A stretch of 64,000 nucleotides of DNA, taken from contig CAJLMA010000004.1 of the NCBI GenBank assembly GCA_905207705.1, forward strand, positions 124,001-188,000. Reading direction: 5' to 3'. Source of the DNA: an uncultured Prevotellaceae bacterium. Lineage in GTDB: Bacteria; Bacteroidota; Bacteroidia; Bacteroidales; Muribaculaceae. This document shows positions 40,801 through 49,974 of the stretch, piece by piece (the stretch's first letter is position 1; each line of letters starts with the position of its first letter). The position numbers and the translations under genes are program-made. Below the pieces are notes generated by a model. The model worked only from the letters and a program-made list of their open reading frames with translations, was not told where the DNA came from and searched no databases.

Positions 40801-43167
40801 TTATTCGGTCTTTATATTGTTTACAGGATTCTCGTTGACAGCTTTCAGGCTGATGAGCCAAACCGAGACAAGTGAAATCAATGCCGTCACAACAAAGGCA
40901 AGCACTCCCATCCACCATTGGAATTCACGCCCGTAGTTGACTATTTGGGAGATTTTGTCGACGCCGACCCATATGAGTGGTATGGCAATTATCGTTCCGG
41001 CGAGTATCGCAACAAATGAGAATCGCAGCATGCGTTTCATCTCATCGCCCGATGTCGCTCCGAACACTTTGCGTATGGCCATGTCGCGTTTGCGCTGTGA
41101 GATGAAGTATATGCTCATTGCCGTGAGTCCGAGAAGCGATATTATAAATGCAACGCAGGTGAAAATAATTAGTAATTTATTTATTTTCATGACGTTTTGG
41201 TAATATGACTTTATGAAATCGTCGTACCATGTGGAGTCAAACGGCATACCGTCAATCATATCCGAGAATATTTCATCAAGCTGGTGCTTGGCCTCGGCTC
41301 GGTTGGAATCGTCGACTTCGACACAGATGCTCCAGGGGTATTTTATGCTGTCGGAGGGTAGAATCTGCATTTTCAGCGGATGGATGTCGTTGTTAAGCAA
41401 AGAACGGATTTTGAAATCCTTGAATTGCCCGGCCACATCGAAACCCCAACTTGAGTTAGATATCCCAACGACGCGGTCAGTGTTCAGTCCGAGGTCTTTC
41501 AACATCTTCATTGTATTTTCGCTTATGAAGAAGGCGTTGGGTGATGTCAATTTGCGGTCTTCAGTGATTTGGATGTGGAAAATCTTCAGGAAGGCCGTGT
41601 CTACGGTGAATGTCTGGAAACTGAATTCTTCAGTTCCGTTTTTAGTTTGCAGGAACATCGTGTTGTTGTTTCCTCCGTCGGCAGGTGTACCCATGGTGTA
41701 AGACACATTTTTGACAAATGGCAGTTTCATGGCTTCCCCTTTGAAAAAGTCATTTGACTTATATCCGGTTGACGGGTAGATAAGCACATTGTCATATTCA
41801 TAGCCCAACGGGGCGTTGAGGATGTCGTGGACACGAGTGTACAAGAATATGGAACAAGTCAGCAACGCGATTGTCAATCCGCTTTGTACCAAGTTGAGCC
41901 ATCGCATGTAGGATGCTTTGGTCTTGCGGCGGAAAGTGCCTTTCACTACGTCGAGCGGATTGTAGCTCGACAGAATTGAGGCTGCCGGCATCCCGGCCAT
42001 GAGTGAGAGTATTGTGATGAATGCGGCATAGCAGATGACTGTAATCCAGTTCAAGTCGCCAAGGATGTCGATTTTCGTCCCAAGCAGGTCGACGGCGACA
42101 GGTTCGGCAGCTTTGGCGAGGATGAACCCTATCACGAACGACACTATGGTGAGCATGAACGATTCGATGATCATGCGCCAGAATATCTCGCCGCGAGAGG
42201 AGCCGAGCAGCCGCCTTGTCGACATCTCCTTTGCCCGGTAGGATGTCTGGGCTATCGACATGCTTGCGTAGTTGAATACCGCCATGAGCAATATGATTAT
42301 CCCGGAGGCAAGGAATATCAGCACTTGTGTGAAGTCATATTGATTGAGTCTTTGCCAGCTTTGGTATTTTGAGAAATAGAAGTCACGCATGGAGATGAAT
42401 GTCACTACTTTGGACGAACCTCTTTCATATTTCCAGAAGAATTCTTTCAAGTAGGACAAGACATCATCTGACTTGTCATTGGGGTTCACTCCTTTGGTAA
42501 ACTTGAAAAATAGTGTTGCCGATCCGGCGTTGGACATGCGGGTGTCTTCTATGTCGGCACTCCAATTCGGGTACTTCGCGTTTTCTTGAGGTATGAATGC
42601 TTCAATGTCGTCGGGGAAAATGGAGTTTTCAATATCTTCGACGATTCCGGTGACGATGTATGGCGTATTATTAAAACTTGGGGTTATTGTTTTGCCTATC
42701 ACATCTTCTGTGCCAAATAACCTCAAGGCCGCCGAGCGTGTCAGCACTATATTGTTGTCGCTTAACAGTATCTCCGAAGGATTCCCTTTAAGTACCTTGA
42801 AACTGAAGAATTCGAAGAAATTTTTTTTGGCAAAGCAATATTTTATCGATACAAATGAATTTTCGTTGTTCCCCTGCGGAACACTCGGTATGGTATAAAA
42901 GTCGGCTATCGAGGTCCAATCTTCGATTTCAGGGTAACGGCTTTGCAGCCTTACGCCCACTTGGTAATGTGCCGAAACCGTCTGTTCGTCGGCCATGAGG
43001 TAAATGCGGTCGGCATCCTTGATGTTTTTATCTACGGTCAATTGCCTTGCCACCATGTCGGCGATAAGGATGACAAACATCAGCGAGATGGCCAGACCGC
43101 CGATATTTACAAGCGTAAAGAGCTTGTTTCGTCCGAGGTAAGTAAAATAGGTTTTAAATCTTTTCAT
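40801..43167 (-). CDS. MacB/FtsX-type ABC permease, 788 residues
   Basis: It has one N-terminal membrane helix (about 15-40) followed by a large periplasmic domain of the MacB_PCD type. Three helices lie near 285-410, then a second helix (about 430), a second periplasmic domain, and three final helices with the FtsX motif (KRDMAIRKVFGATSGDEMKRML near residue 680). It is a tandem FtsX permease as found widely in Bacteroidetes. With the HlyD-like adaptor and TolC-like protein it would form a tripartite pump reaching the outer membrane. The substrate is unknown. Confidence 0.9.
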   Translation of the reverse strand: MKRFKTYFTYLGRNKLFTLVNIGGLAISLMFVILIADMVARQLTVDKNIKDADRIYLMADEQTVSAHYQVGVRLQSRYPEIEDWTSIADFYTIPSVPQGNNENSFVSIKYCFAKKNFFEFFSFKVLKGNPSEILLSDNNIVLTRSAALRLFGTEDVIGKTITPSFNNTPYIVTGIVEDIENSIFPDDIEAFIPQENAKYPNWSADIEDTRMSNAGSATLFFKFTKGVNPNDKSDDVLSYLKEFFWKYERGSSKVVTFISMRDFYFSKYQSWQRLNQYDFTQVLIFLASGIIILLMAVFNYASMSIAQTSYRAKEMSTRRLLGSSRGEIFWRMIIESFMLTIVSFVIGFILAKAAEPVAVDLLGTKIDILGDLNWITVICYAAFITILSLMAGMPAASILSSYNPLDVVKGTFRRKTKASYMRWLNLVQSGLTIALLTCSIFLYTRVHDILNAPLGYEYDNVLIYPSTGYKSNDFFKGEAMKLPFVKNVSYTMGTPADGGNNNTMFLQTKNGTEEFSFQTFTVDTAFLKIFHIQITEDRKLTSPNAFFISENTMKMLKDLGLNTDRVVGISNSSWGFDVAGQFKDFKIRSLLNNDIHPLKMQILPSDSIKYPWSICVEVDDSNRAEAKHQLDEIFSDMIDGMPFDSTWYDDFIKSYYQNVMKINKLLIIFTCVAFIISLLGLTAMSIYFISQRKRDMAIRKVFGATSGDEMKRMLRFSFVAILAGTIIAIPLIWVGVDKISQIVNYGREFQWWMGVLAFVVTALISLVSVWLISLKAVNENPVNNIKTE

Positions 43168-43191
43168 GTTTATGTTATTTATATGTCTGTT

Positions 43192-44445
43192 TTATTCAAG
43201 AATCAGTATGTCATTGTCCTTAAAGCTCTCGTAACCCGAGGTTATGACCTTTTCTCCCGGTTCGAGACCCTCTTCCACTTCGTAGAATTGAGGATTCTGC
43301 CTGTTTATTTTGATTGCCCGTTTGTAGGCTTTGCGTCCATCCTTGTCAAGGACATATATCCACATGCCGCCTGTTGTCTGGAAGAAAGTGCCTTTGGGGA
43401 CAAGTGTGCTGATGGTTGGCTCGCCCAGCTCAAGGTCGAGGTAGTAAGTTTGTCCGATTCTTATGTTGTCGGGTTTTTCATCACCCGAGAATACGAGGTC
43501 GGCGCGGAATCGGCCGTCACGCACTTCGGGATATACTTTGCGCACTTTCATGTAGAAAGAATTTCCTTGTCGGTCGAATTTAGCTTGCAAGCCTGTCGAT
43601 ACACGGTCGATGTAGTGTTCGTCGATAAACACTTCGGCCTTGAATCCCGACAGGTCGTTTATTTGGCCTATCATCTGGCCCACCGAAATGTTTTGCCCCA
43701 ATTCGGCATCCAGCAGCCCGAGCTCGCCGTCGATGGTGGCCCTTACGTCAAGTTTCTCTTTGCGTTGGCGTATGAGCAATACGTTCTGTCGCATATTGCG
43801 CAAGTTTTCTTCCATCTGGATCATCTGTATTGTTCGGTATATTGAATCTTGGACGAGTCGTTCGGTGATTAGGTCATATTTTTTCATTGCCGCCTCATAG
43901 TCCTCCTTCGCTTGCAGGTATTCCTCGCGGCTTATGAGTTTTTCGGCATATAGCCGTTCATATTGGGAGAACGTGCGTTGCTTGCGCCGTGTGTCTATGT
44001 CGAGCTGGACTTTCTCGGTCTCGTTGTTTAACTTGTCTTGTTGCATTGTCACTTGCGTGTTACGCAACAGGTTCTGTTTTTCGGCAAGTTCCGACTCGGC
44101 ATTCAAGATTTGCAAGTCGAGGTTGGAGTTGCTCAGTCTCAAGATGACATCTCCTTTCTTGACGTATGCTCCCTCTTCTACGACTTTTTCCTTGACGATT
44201 CCTCCTTCTTCAGGACTCAACTGTACGACTGATATGGGTTTTACTTGCCCGTTGAGCCTGATGTAATCGTTGAATTCACCTTTTGTCACCTCGGCAATCG
44301 TTATTGAATCGAGTTTTACGGTGGCCGAAGAATTTCGGTTCCCGAAAAATATCCATATCAATGCCGCCAATGTCGCCGTACCTGCGATGATATAGGTTAT
44401 ATGCTTTTTTTGCAACCCTTTTTTCTTTTCAATCTTTATATCCAT
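43192..44445 (-). CDS. HlyD/MacA-type periplasmic adaptor
   Basis: The 417-residue protein has one N-terminal membrane helix (about 15-32). A split lipoyl domain follows (VQLSPEEGGIVKEKVVEEGA, then ATIDGELGLLDAELGQNI), flanking a long coiled-coil hairpin (about 110-220, rich in Gln, Glu and Leu). Beta-barrel and membrane-proximal domains end the chain. It would link the permease to the TolC-like channel. It is 25-30 bases from both neighbours in the operon. Confidence 0.92.
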   Translation of the reverse strand: MDIKIEKKKGLQKKHITYIIAGTATLAALIWIFFGNRNSSATVKLDSITIAEVTKGEFNDYIRLNGQVKPISVVQLSPEEGGIVKEKVVEEGAYVKKGDVILRLSNSNLDLQILNAESELAEKQNLLRNTQVTMQQDKLNNETEKVQLDIDTRRKQRTFSQYERLYAEKLISREEYLQAKEDYEAAMKKYDLITERLVQDSIYRTIQMIQMEENLRNMRQNVLLIRQRKEKLDVRATIDGELGLLDAELGQNISVGQMIGQINDLSGFKAEVFIDEHYIDRVSTGLQAKFDRQGNSFYMKVRKVYPEVRDGRFRADLVFSGDEKPDNIRIGQTYYLDLELGEPTISTLVPKGTFFQTTGGMWIYVLDKDGRKAYKRAIKINRQNPQFYEVEEGLEPGEKVITSGYESFKDNDILILE

Positions 44446-44473
44446 GATTTTATTTTTTTTCTTGTTTTTGTAT

Positions 44474-45832
44474 TCAATTTTCAGGGGCGATGATGTCGTG
44501 GCCTTTGTAATATTCTACAAGCCGGCATTTAAGCACATACGACAGCTTGCTTTGGAGCAGCGACACTTCGCTTTCGAGCAGGGTTGCCGCGCTCGTCTGC
44601 ACGTCGAGCGAAGTCATCAGTCCCTCCTCATATTTGCGGCGTGTCACATGGTAGGCAATGGAGTCGGCCTCTACTTTCTTTTCCATTTTCATACATTCCT
44701 TTAAGAAGCCGTTCTTGTCGAGGACGGCTTGAGCCACGAGCTTCTGCAGTTCTTCCTTTTGAGCTTCATATTGTTCCATGGCGATGCGGTGGCTGTTGCG
44801 GGCTTTGCGTATGCCGGTTATTCCCGACATGCCGTTGAATATTGGGATGCTTATGCTCACGCCAACATACTGGCCGAAATTGTTTTTCATCTGATCCCAA
44901 AAACCGGCATAGCTGTTGTTGCGCAATTCCTTGAAATAAGAAGTATTTATGCCGCCGTTCAATGAGATGGAAGGTAATACATCGGCCCATGATATTTTTG
45001 CATCGAGGTTTGCTATTTCCATGTTGAATTCCGACTGCCGCAGGGTGGGGTTGGTGTTCATCGTGGCTTCAAATATGTCGGCAAGAGAGTCATCGGTGAG
45101 TACTGCTATGTTCAAGACCGAGTTTTCGAGCAACAGAGTGTCGAGCAGCAAGGTGTCGCTAAGCGGATAGTTCATTTTTTGTTTGAGCGTCAGCATGGCT
45201 GTCTTGAAAAGATTTGTCTGTGTCGTCAGGTTGTATTCGTCGGTTGCTGCTTGTGCTTCCATTTGCGACACGTCGGCCAGACCTTTCAGCCCGAGTTGTT
45301 CTTGCCTGCGAGTCTTGTATAACAAAGAATCGCTTTCGATGACTTTTTTCCGGGCCAGTTTTACCGTTCCATAATAGTATAAGGCATCAATGTAGGCTTG
45401 GAAAGTTTCGAGAGCTGTGTTGTCGCGGGCTTCTTCAAGGGCGGCTTTCCCGAGGAGCACCGAGACTTTCGAGCGACGTAGCGTGTTGACAAGACTACCG
45501 CCGTTGAAAATAGGCAGTGAGGCCTGTAACGAATATGAATTGTTAAATGTGGAGATGTTGTTGTAGGTGTTGGTTTCGGGATCGACCGAACGTCCCCAAT
45601 TGTATTGAAGGCCTGTGCCTCCGCTGATGCCTGGGAGGAAATTGCCTATGGCCCGGATACGGTCAAGGCCGTAATTGTCTGATTCAAGTTCGCGTTGTCT
45701 TACTGTTCGGTTATGCTCGACGGCATATCGCATGCACATGTCTACATCCCACGATTGTTGCGCCGGGGCATTCTGTGACAACGCAAGCGTCGACAGTAGA
45801 ACTGGAAGAATCTTTAAAAATATTTTATTCAT
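44474..45832 (-). CDS. TolC-family outer-membrane efflux protein
   Basis: The 452-residue protein starts at 45832 (MNKIFLKILPVLLSTLALSQ). A longer frame to 45871 would include the likely promoter element. A signal peptide is cleaved after NAPAQQ or nearby. Two OEP repeats follow: the first opens with SWDVDMCMRYAVEHNRTVRQ, the second with NPTLRQSEFNMEIANLDAKIS. Both are long helices with short beta segments, as in TolC/OprM. It heads the operon that continues with the adaptor, permease and ATPase. Confidence 0.92.
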   Translation of the reverse strand: MNKIFLKILPVLLSTLALSQNAPAQQSWDVDMCMRYAVEHNRTVRQRELESDNYGLDRIRAIGNFLPGISGGTGLQYNWGRSVDPETNTYNNISTFNNSYSLQASLPIFNGGSLVNTLRRSKVSVLLGKAALEEARDNTALETFQAYIDALYYYGTVKLARKKVIESDSLLYKTRRQEQLGLKGLADVSQMEAQAATDEYNLTTQTNLFKTAMLTLKQKMNYPLSDTLLLDTLLLENSVLNIAVLTDDSLADIFEATMNTNPTLRQSEFNMEIANLDAKISWADVLPSISLNGGINTSYFKELRNNSYAGFWDQMKNNFGQYVGVSISIPIFNGMSGITGIRKARNSHRIAMEQYEAQKEELQKLVAQAVLDKNGFLKECMKMEKKVEADSIAYHVTRRKYEEGLMTSLDVQTSAATLLESEVSLLQSKLSYVLKCRLVEYYKGHDIIAPEN

Positions 45833-45859
45833 TTTGATTGGTATTTCTGCTTTTATATA

Positions 45860-45875
45860 TCCAAATATCAAGCCA
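45860..45875 (-). promoter_or_regulatory. Candidate sigma-54 (-24/-12) promoter of the efflux operon
   Basis: On the - strand the bases read TGGCTTGATATTTGGA. Compared with TGGCACRNNNNTTGCW, 10 of 12 fixed or constrained positions outside the A-C pair are kept, and the GG and TTG blocks have the right spacing; the -12 C is a G. Transcription would start about 17 bases before the TolC-like gene. The same bases also make a poor -7 box (GATATTTGG), so the class is uncertain. Confidence 0.4.
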
Positions 45876-46073
45876 AAATTTTAAAATGCTTGATAATAGG
45901 GTTTTGTGAAATGCGGTGTACGCGAATCTGTAAAAAAATCATACATGTGGTGTAAAATTTTTGTACAACGAGAATTTTAAGAATGTAAAAAACTACGGGG
46001 ATGTCGTTGCCAATCCGGCTAAAGCTTTTTGAGGTAGTGGCGGTTATGTTTTGGCAATATAAAAAAGGTAACT

Positions 46074-46082
46074 TATATTTGT
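46074..46082 (+). promoter_or_regulatory. -7 promoter element for the response regulator / kinase pair
   Basis: TATATTTGT is a full match to TAnnTTTGY, 24 bases before the ATG at 46106. Confidence 0.6.
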
Positions 46083-46105
46083 CGGGAAGAAATTATCAGT
46101 CGGAC

Positions 46106-47458
46106 ATGGCAAAACAAGGAACATTGTTGGTAATAGACGATAATCGTGGCATATTGACGTCGCTCAGGTATCTCATGGGCGATTATTTTGCCAAGGTGAT
46201 TGCCACGTCTGTACCCGGGACAGTGCCATCGTTGTTGAGGCAGGAGGATGTGAATGTCGTTTTGCTCGACATGAATTTTTCTCCGGGTATTAACAATGGC
46301 AATGAAGGATTGTTCTGGTTGCGCGAGATAAAAAAACTGAAGCCCGATGTGGCCATAGTCCTGTTCACAGCCTATGCCGATATTGCACTTGCCGTCGCCG
46401 GGATAAAGGAGGGTGCATATGATTTTGTGGAAAAGCCTTGGGACAATGCCAAGTTGGTTAAAACATTGCTTGACGCATATAAATCGACCGGGAAGGCAAA
46501 TAGGTTGCCGAATGTAGATGCCGGTGACAACATGTATTGGGGTGAATCGCCGGTCATGAATCAATTGCGGCAAATGGTTGAAAAAACAAGTGCCACCGAT
46601 GCGTCGGTATTGATAACAGGCGAAAACGGAACCGGAAAGGACATGCTGGCGAGGGAGATACACCGGTTGTCGAAACGTTCGGGGCATCCGATGGTCTCTG
46701 TCGACATGGGAGCCATCCCCGAATCGTTGTTTGAGAGCGAGTTGTTCGGGCATGTGCGCGGTTCGTTCACAAGTGCCCACGCCGACCGTACAGGCCGATT
46801 TGAGGCAGCCGACGGAGGGACACTCTTCCTTGACGAGATAGCCAATCTGCCATATTACCTGCAATCTAAATTGTTGACAGCCATACAAAAGAAATGTTTC
46901 GTGAAGGTTGGAAGCAACACGCCGCAAGCCACCGACATCCGCCTTATTTGCGCCACAAACAGAAATATCGATGAAATGGTGGCCAAAGGGGAATTTAGGG
47001 AAGACTTGTTTTATCGCATAAACACCATACACTTGAATTTGCCGCCATTGCGCGAGCGTCGTGAGGACATATTGCCGCTTGCCCGATATTTCATCAAGAA
47101 GTACAGCAGACGATATGACCGTGACATTCCATCGATTTCCCATCCTGCATGTGAAAAGTTGCTTTCTTATGGTTGGCCGGGGAACATCAGGGAGTTGCAG
47201 CATGTCATGGAGAAATGTGTCATATTGTCGGACGGCGACGAGTTGCGAGTGGAAAATTTGCAATTTGACAAAGGAACCCATCTGTCGCCGGTCGGAAAAA
47301 ATGAAGATGCCGAACGCTTGCAGACTCTCGACGAGATGGAGCGCGACATGATAAAAAAGGCGATAGACATGAGTCATGGCAATTTGTCGCAGGCAGCAAG
47401 CCGATTGGGCATAACGCGGCAGACGCTTTATAATAAGATGAAACGTTATGGGTTATAA
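46106..47458 (+). CDS. NtrC-family response regulator
   Basis: The 450-residue protein has a receiver domain with phosphoacceptor Asp55 (VVLLDMNF) and the acidic pair DD at 11-12. The AAA+ domain has Walker A GENGTGKD (about 172-179) and Walker B GGTLFLDEI. A Fis-type HTH follows (SQAASRLGITRQTLYNKMKR). The loop that normally reads GAFTGA and touches sigma-54 is GSFTSA here (about 219-224). I start at 46106 because the -7 box lies just upstream; the longer frame from 46001 would include it. It is divergent from the efflux operon and overlaps the kinase gene by 11 bases. Confidence 0.92.
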   Translation: MAKQGTLLVIDDNRGILTSLRYLMGDYFAKVIATSVPGTVPSLLRQEDVNVVLLDMNFSPGINNGNEGLFWLREIKKLKPDVAIVLFTAYADIALAVAGIKEGAYDFVEKPWDNAKLVKTLLDAYKSTGKANRLPNVDAGDNMYWGESPVMNQLRQMVEKTSATDASVLITGENGTGKDMLAREIHRLSKRSGHPMVSVDMGAIPESLFESELFGHVRGSFTSAHADRTGRFEAADGGTLFLDEIANLPYYLQSKLLTAIQKKCFVKVGSNTPQATDIRLICATNRNIDEMVAKGEFREDLFYRINTIHLNLPPLRERREDILPLARYFIKKYSRRYDRDIPSISHPACEKLLSYGWPGNIRELQHVMEKCVILSDGDELRVENLQFDKGTHLSPVGKNEDAERLQTLDEMERDMIKKAIDMSHGNLSQAASRLGITRQTLYNKMKRYGL

Positions 47459-48755
47459 TGTCGGTGCATTTTTCACGGTCGTGAACATATTGCTTTGCGT
47501 TGCCGGCGGTGCTTGCGTTGCCGGCGGCATGATGCGAGGCAATTTTCTTGTTGTAGCGATAGGATGCTTGATTGTAATAGTTGAGGTCGTTGCCAAATTA
47601 AAGTCATATTTTTCATTCAAATGGAAATGCCGCATGATGCTCGAATCCATCAAGAACGATGATTACATGTTTAAGTTGAGCGATAGTAAGTTTTCGTGGC
47701 AGGAGCAGATGTTGCAGGATTTGTACAACCGGCTTGGAGACGTGTTGAAAAATCAAAGATTATTATTGGAGCAGAGAGAGGCATTCTACGGGCTGATAAT
47801 GTCGAGGGTTGCCACCGGAATCGTGGTGCTTGACAAGAATGACGACGTGTTGCAAAACAACGATGCTGCAATCAAGCTGCTGCGATTGCCGGTATTGAGG
47901 TCGTTCAACCAGCTGGAACGTTATAAAGAAGGAATTTCGGCCGAATTGTGCCACATGACGCACGGAGAAAGCAGGCGTTTTGATTTGAACACACCTTTGG
48001 GATTGGCTCGGTTGCTTGTGAGTGTGTCGGAAATGAAGCTCGGAGAAAAGGAAATTCGTATTTATGCCATCAACGACATAAAAGACGAGCTTGATTCAAA
48101 GGAGCTTGAATCTTGGGTCAAATTGACACGGGTGCTGACTCATGAAATAATGAACTCGGTAGCACCGATAGTGTCGTTGAGCAATACGTTCCTTGAGCAG
48201 AAAGATGCGGCCGACAGCAAGTATTATGAAGGCATGAAGGCTATTCATGATGTGGCTTCGGGATTAATGTCATTTGTGAAATATTATAGGGTCGTGTCGA
48301 CGTTGCAGCAGCCCAAGCCCGAGCCGTTTTACTTGCAAGACATAGTGAGGCAGATTGAGGAATTGAAGATTATTCCCGACAATGTTTCGTTCGCAAAGCA
48401 GATAGAGCCTTCGGAATTGATGATATATGCCGACCCGAACCTTATCAGGCAAGTGCTTATCAATGTGATAAAAAATGCAGTGCAGGCGGTGGAATACGAA
48501 TCGGGACGCATATTCTTGCGAGCTTATGTGACTGGCGAGGAGCATGTGCTCGTGTATGTAAGCAATAACGGGCCGGTAATACCTGGCGATGTTGCCGAGA
48601 ACATATTTGTCCCGTTTTTCACAACGAAGACCGACGGCAACGGCGTAGGACTGTCGTTGTCAAGGCAAATAATGAACCAAAGCGGTGGCAGCATAAACTT
48701 GTTGCCTGCCGGAGCTAATGGCTGGAACACTACATTTTTATTGGAATTTGAATAG
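47448..48755 (+). CDS. Sensor histidine kinase (NtrB/NtrY-like)
   Basis: The 435-residue protein has two close N-terminal membrane helices (about 8-28 and 31-50) with almost no periplasmic loop, so the signal is probably sensed in the membrane or cytoplasm. A PAS-like region (about 110-215) and the dimerisation helix with the phosphorylated His232 (RVLTHEIMNSVAP) follow. The ATP-binding domain has N-box NVIKNAVQAV and G-boxes FFTTKTDGNGVGLSLSRQI. Its gene overlaps the response regulator gene, so they form a two-component pair, most likely acting on the divergent efflux operon. Confidence 0.92.
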   Translation: MGYNVGAFFTVVNILLCVAGGACVAGGMMRGNFLVVAIGCLIVIVEVVAKLKSYFSFKWKCRMMLESIKNDDYMFKLSDSKFSWQEQMLQDLYNRLGDVLKNQRLLLEQREAFYGLIMSRVATGIVVLDKNDDVLQNNDAAIKLLRLPVLRSFNQLERYKEGISAELCHMTHGESRRFDLNTPLGLARLLVSVSEMKLGEKEIRIYAINDIKDELDSKELESWVKLTRVLTHEIMNSVAPIVSLSNTFLEQKDAADSKYYEGMKAIHDVASGLMSFVKYYRVVSTLQQPKPEPFYLQDIVRQIEELKIIPDNVSFAKQIEPSELMIYADPNLIRQVLINVIKNAVQAVEYESGRIFLRAYVTGEEHVLVYVSNNGPVIPGDVAENIFVPFFTTKTDGNGVGLSLSRQIMNQSGGSINLLPAGANGWNTTFLLEFE

Positions 48756-48805
48756 GCGGAAGATTCTCGGACGGGGCTCGTTTTGGCTGCTACGCAATAA
48801 TGTCG

Positions 48806-48814
48806 TAAATTTGC
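48806..48814 (+). promoter_or_regulatory. -7 promoter element for the FecBCDE-type operon
   Basis: TAAATTTGC is a full match to TAnnTTTGY, 33 bases before the first start codon. Confidence 0.65.
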
Positions 48815-48846
48815 ATGTAAACATGATTAAAAAGTAACAATGAGAG

Positions 48847-49974
48847 ATGGGCATTACTAAATGGCAGTTCATTATAATGACGGCAGTAGTGGCCATGTGC
48901 TGTTGCTCATGCGGGCATGACAGCAAGCATGAAACCCAAGATGCCGGCAATGAGATGGAGTATGCTTCAGGATTAAACATATCCCATTACAGTGGGTTCA
49001 CGTTGATTGAAGTGAAAAATCCGTGGAGGGAAGGCGCGGTACTGCAAACTTATGCTCTTGTTCCGCGCGACTCGGTATTGCCCGATGATATTCCTGTAAA
49101 TGCCGTTATCGTGAGGACTCCTGTGAAAAGCGCACTTGTGTATTCTTCGGTTCATGGCGGAGTGATTAAGGAACTCGGTGAGATTCAATCCATAACAGGA
49201 GTGTGCGACTTGGAATATTTCAACATGCCCGAGGTGACAACCGGGATAAAGGAGGGACGTATCGTTGATGCAGGGAAATCGATGTCGCCTACGGTTGAGA
49301 AAATAATGTCGTTCACGCCCGAGGTAATAATACTTTCCCCTTTCCAGAACGGCGGTTACGGTGTATTGGCCAATCTTGGAATACCTATCGTTGAATGTGC
49401 CGATTACATGGAAAATACTCCTATAGGAAGAGCTGAGTGGATTAAGCTGTTCGGAGAATTATATGATAAAAGAGCGGAAGCCGATTCGATTTTCAATTCA
49501 GTAAGGAGTCGTTATGATTCGTTAAAATCGGTGGCGTCCAAGGTTAAAGAACGTCCTAAAGTAATATCTGAAACTGTCATGAGCGGCGTGTGGTATGTTC
49601 CCGGAGGCAACAGCTACATGGCTCATTTCTATATCGATGCCGGAGCAGAATATCCTTGGGCCGATAATAATTCTGCCGGTTCATTGTCGCTCGATTTCGC
49701 CCAAGTCTATGACAAGGCGCATGATGCTGACTTCTGGCTGATAAGGGCTGTAGAGTCTGTTACTCGAAGTACGTTTGTCAAATCCAATCCGTTGAACGGC
49801 GAGTTTAAGGCATACAAGGATGGCAACGTATATCAATGCCGCACCCTTGAAACGACTCTTTTCCAAGATTTTCCTTTCCATCCTGAGATTCTTTTGGAAG
49901 AATATATAAAGATATTCCATCCCGGAGTGTTATCAGGCGGATTGAAATATTTTTCACCATTGCCCGATGAATAA
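48847..49974 (+). CDS. Periplasmic binding lipoprotein of a Fe3+-siderophore/cobalamin-type ABC importer
   Basis: The 375-residue protein starts with a signal that ends in a cysteine-rich lipobox region (VVAMCCCSCG), so it is likely lipid-anchored. It belongs to the class III binding proteins (FecB/BtuF): the first lobe includes PVNAVIVRTPVKSALVYSS, then a long helix and a second lobe with KVISETVMSGVWYVPGG. The ligand may be a siderophore, haem or a corrinoid; sequence alone does not decide. It overlaps the permease gene by 8 bases. The close packing shows a single operon. Confidence 0.88.
   Translation: MGITKWQFIIMTAVVAMCCCSCGHDSKHETQDAGNEMEYASGLNISHYSGFTLIEVKNPWREGAVLQTYALVPRDSVLPDDIPVNAVIVRTPVKSALVYSSVHGGVIKELGEIQSITGVCDLEYFNMPEVTTGIKEGRIVDAGKSMSPTVEKIMSFTPEVIILSPFQNGGYGVLANLGIPIVECADYMENTPIGRAEWIKLFGELYDKRAEADSIFNSVRSRYDSLKSVASKVKERPKVISETVMSGVWYVPGGNSYMAHFYIDAGAEYPWADNNSAGSLSLDFAQVYDKAHDADFWLIRAVESVTRSTFVKSNPLNGEFKAYKDGNVYQCRTLETTLFQDFPFHPEILLEEYIKIFHPGVLSGGLKYFSPLPDE

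Noticed and set aside
46073..47377. A 434-codon antisense frame over the response regulator gene
   Set aside because: The sense strand encodes a complete NtrC-type protein; the antisense product has no known motif.
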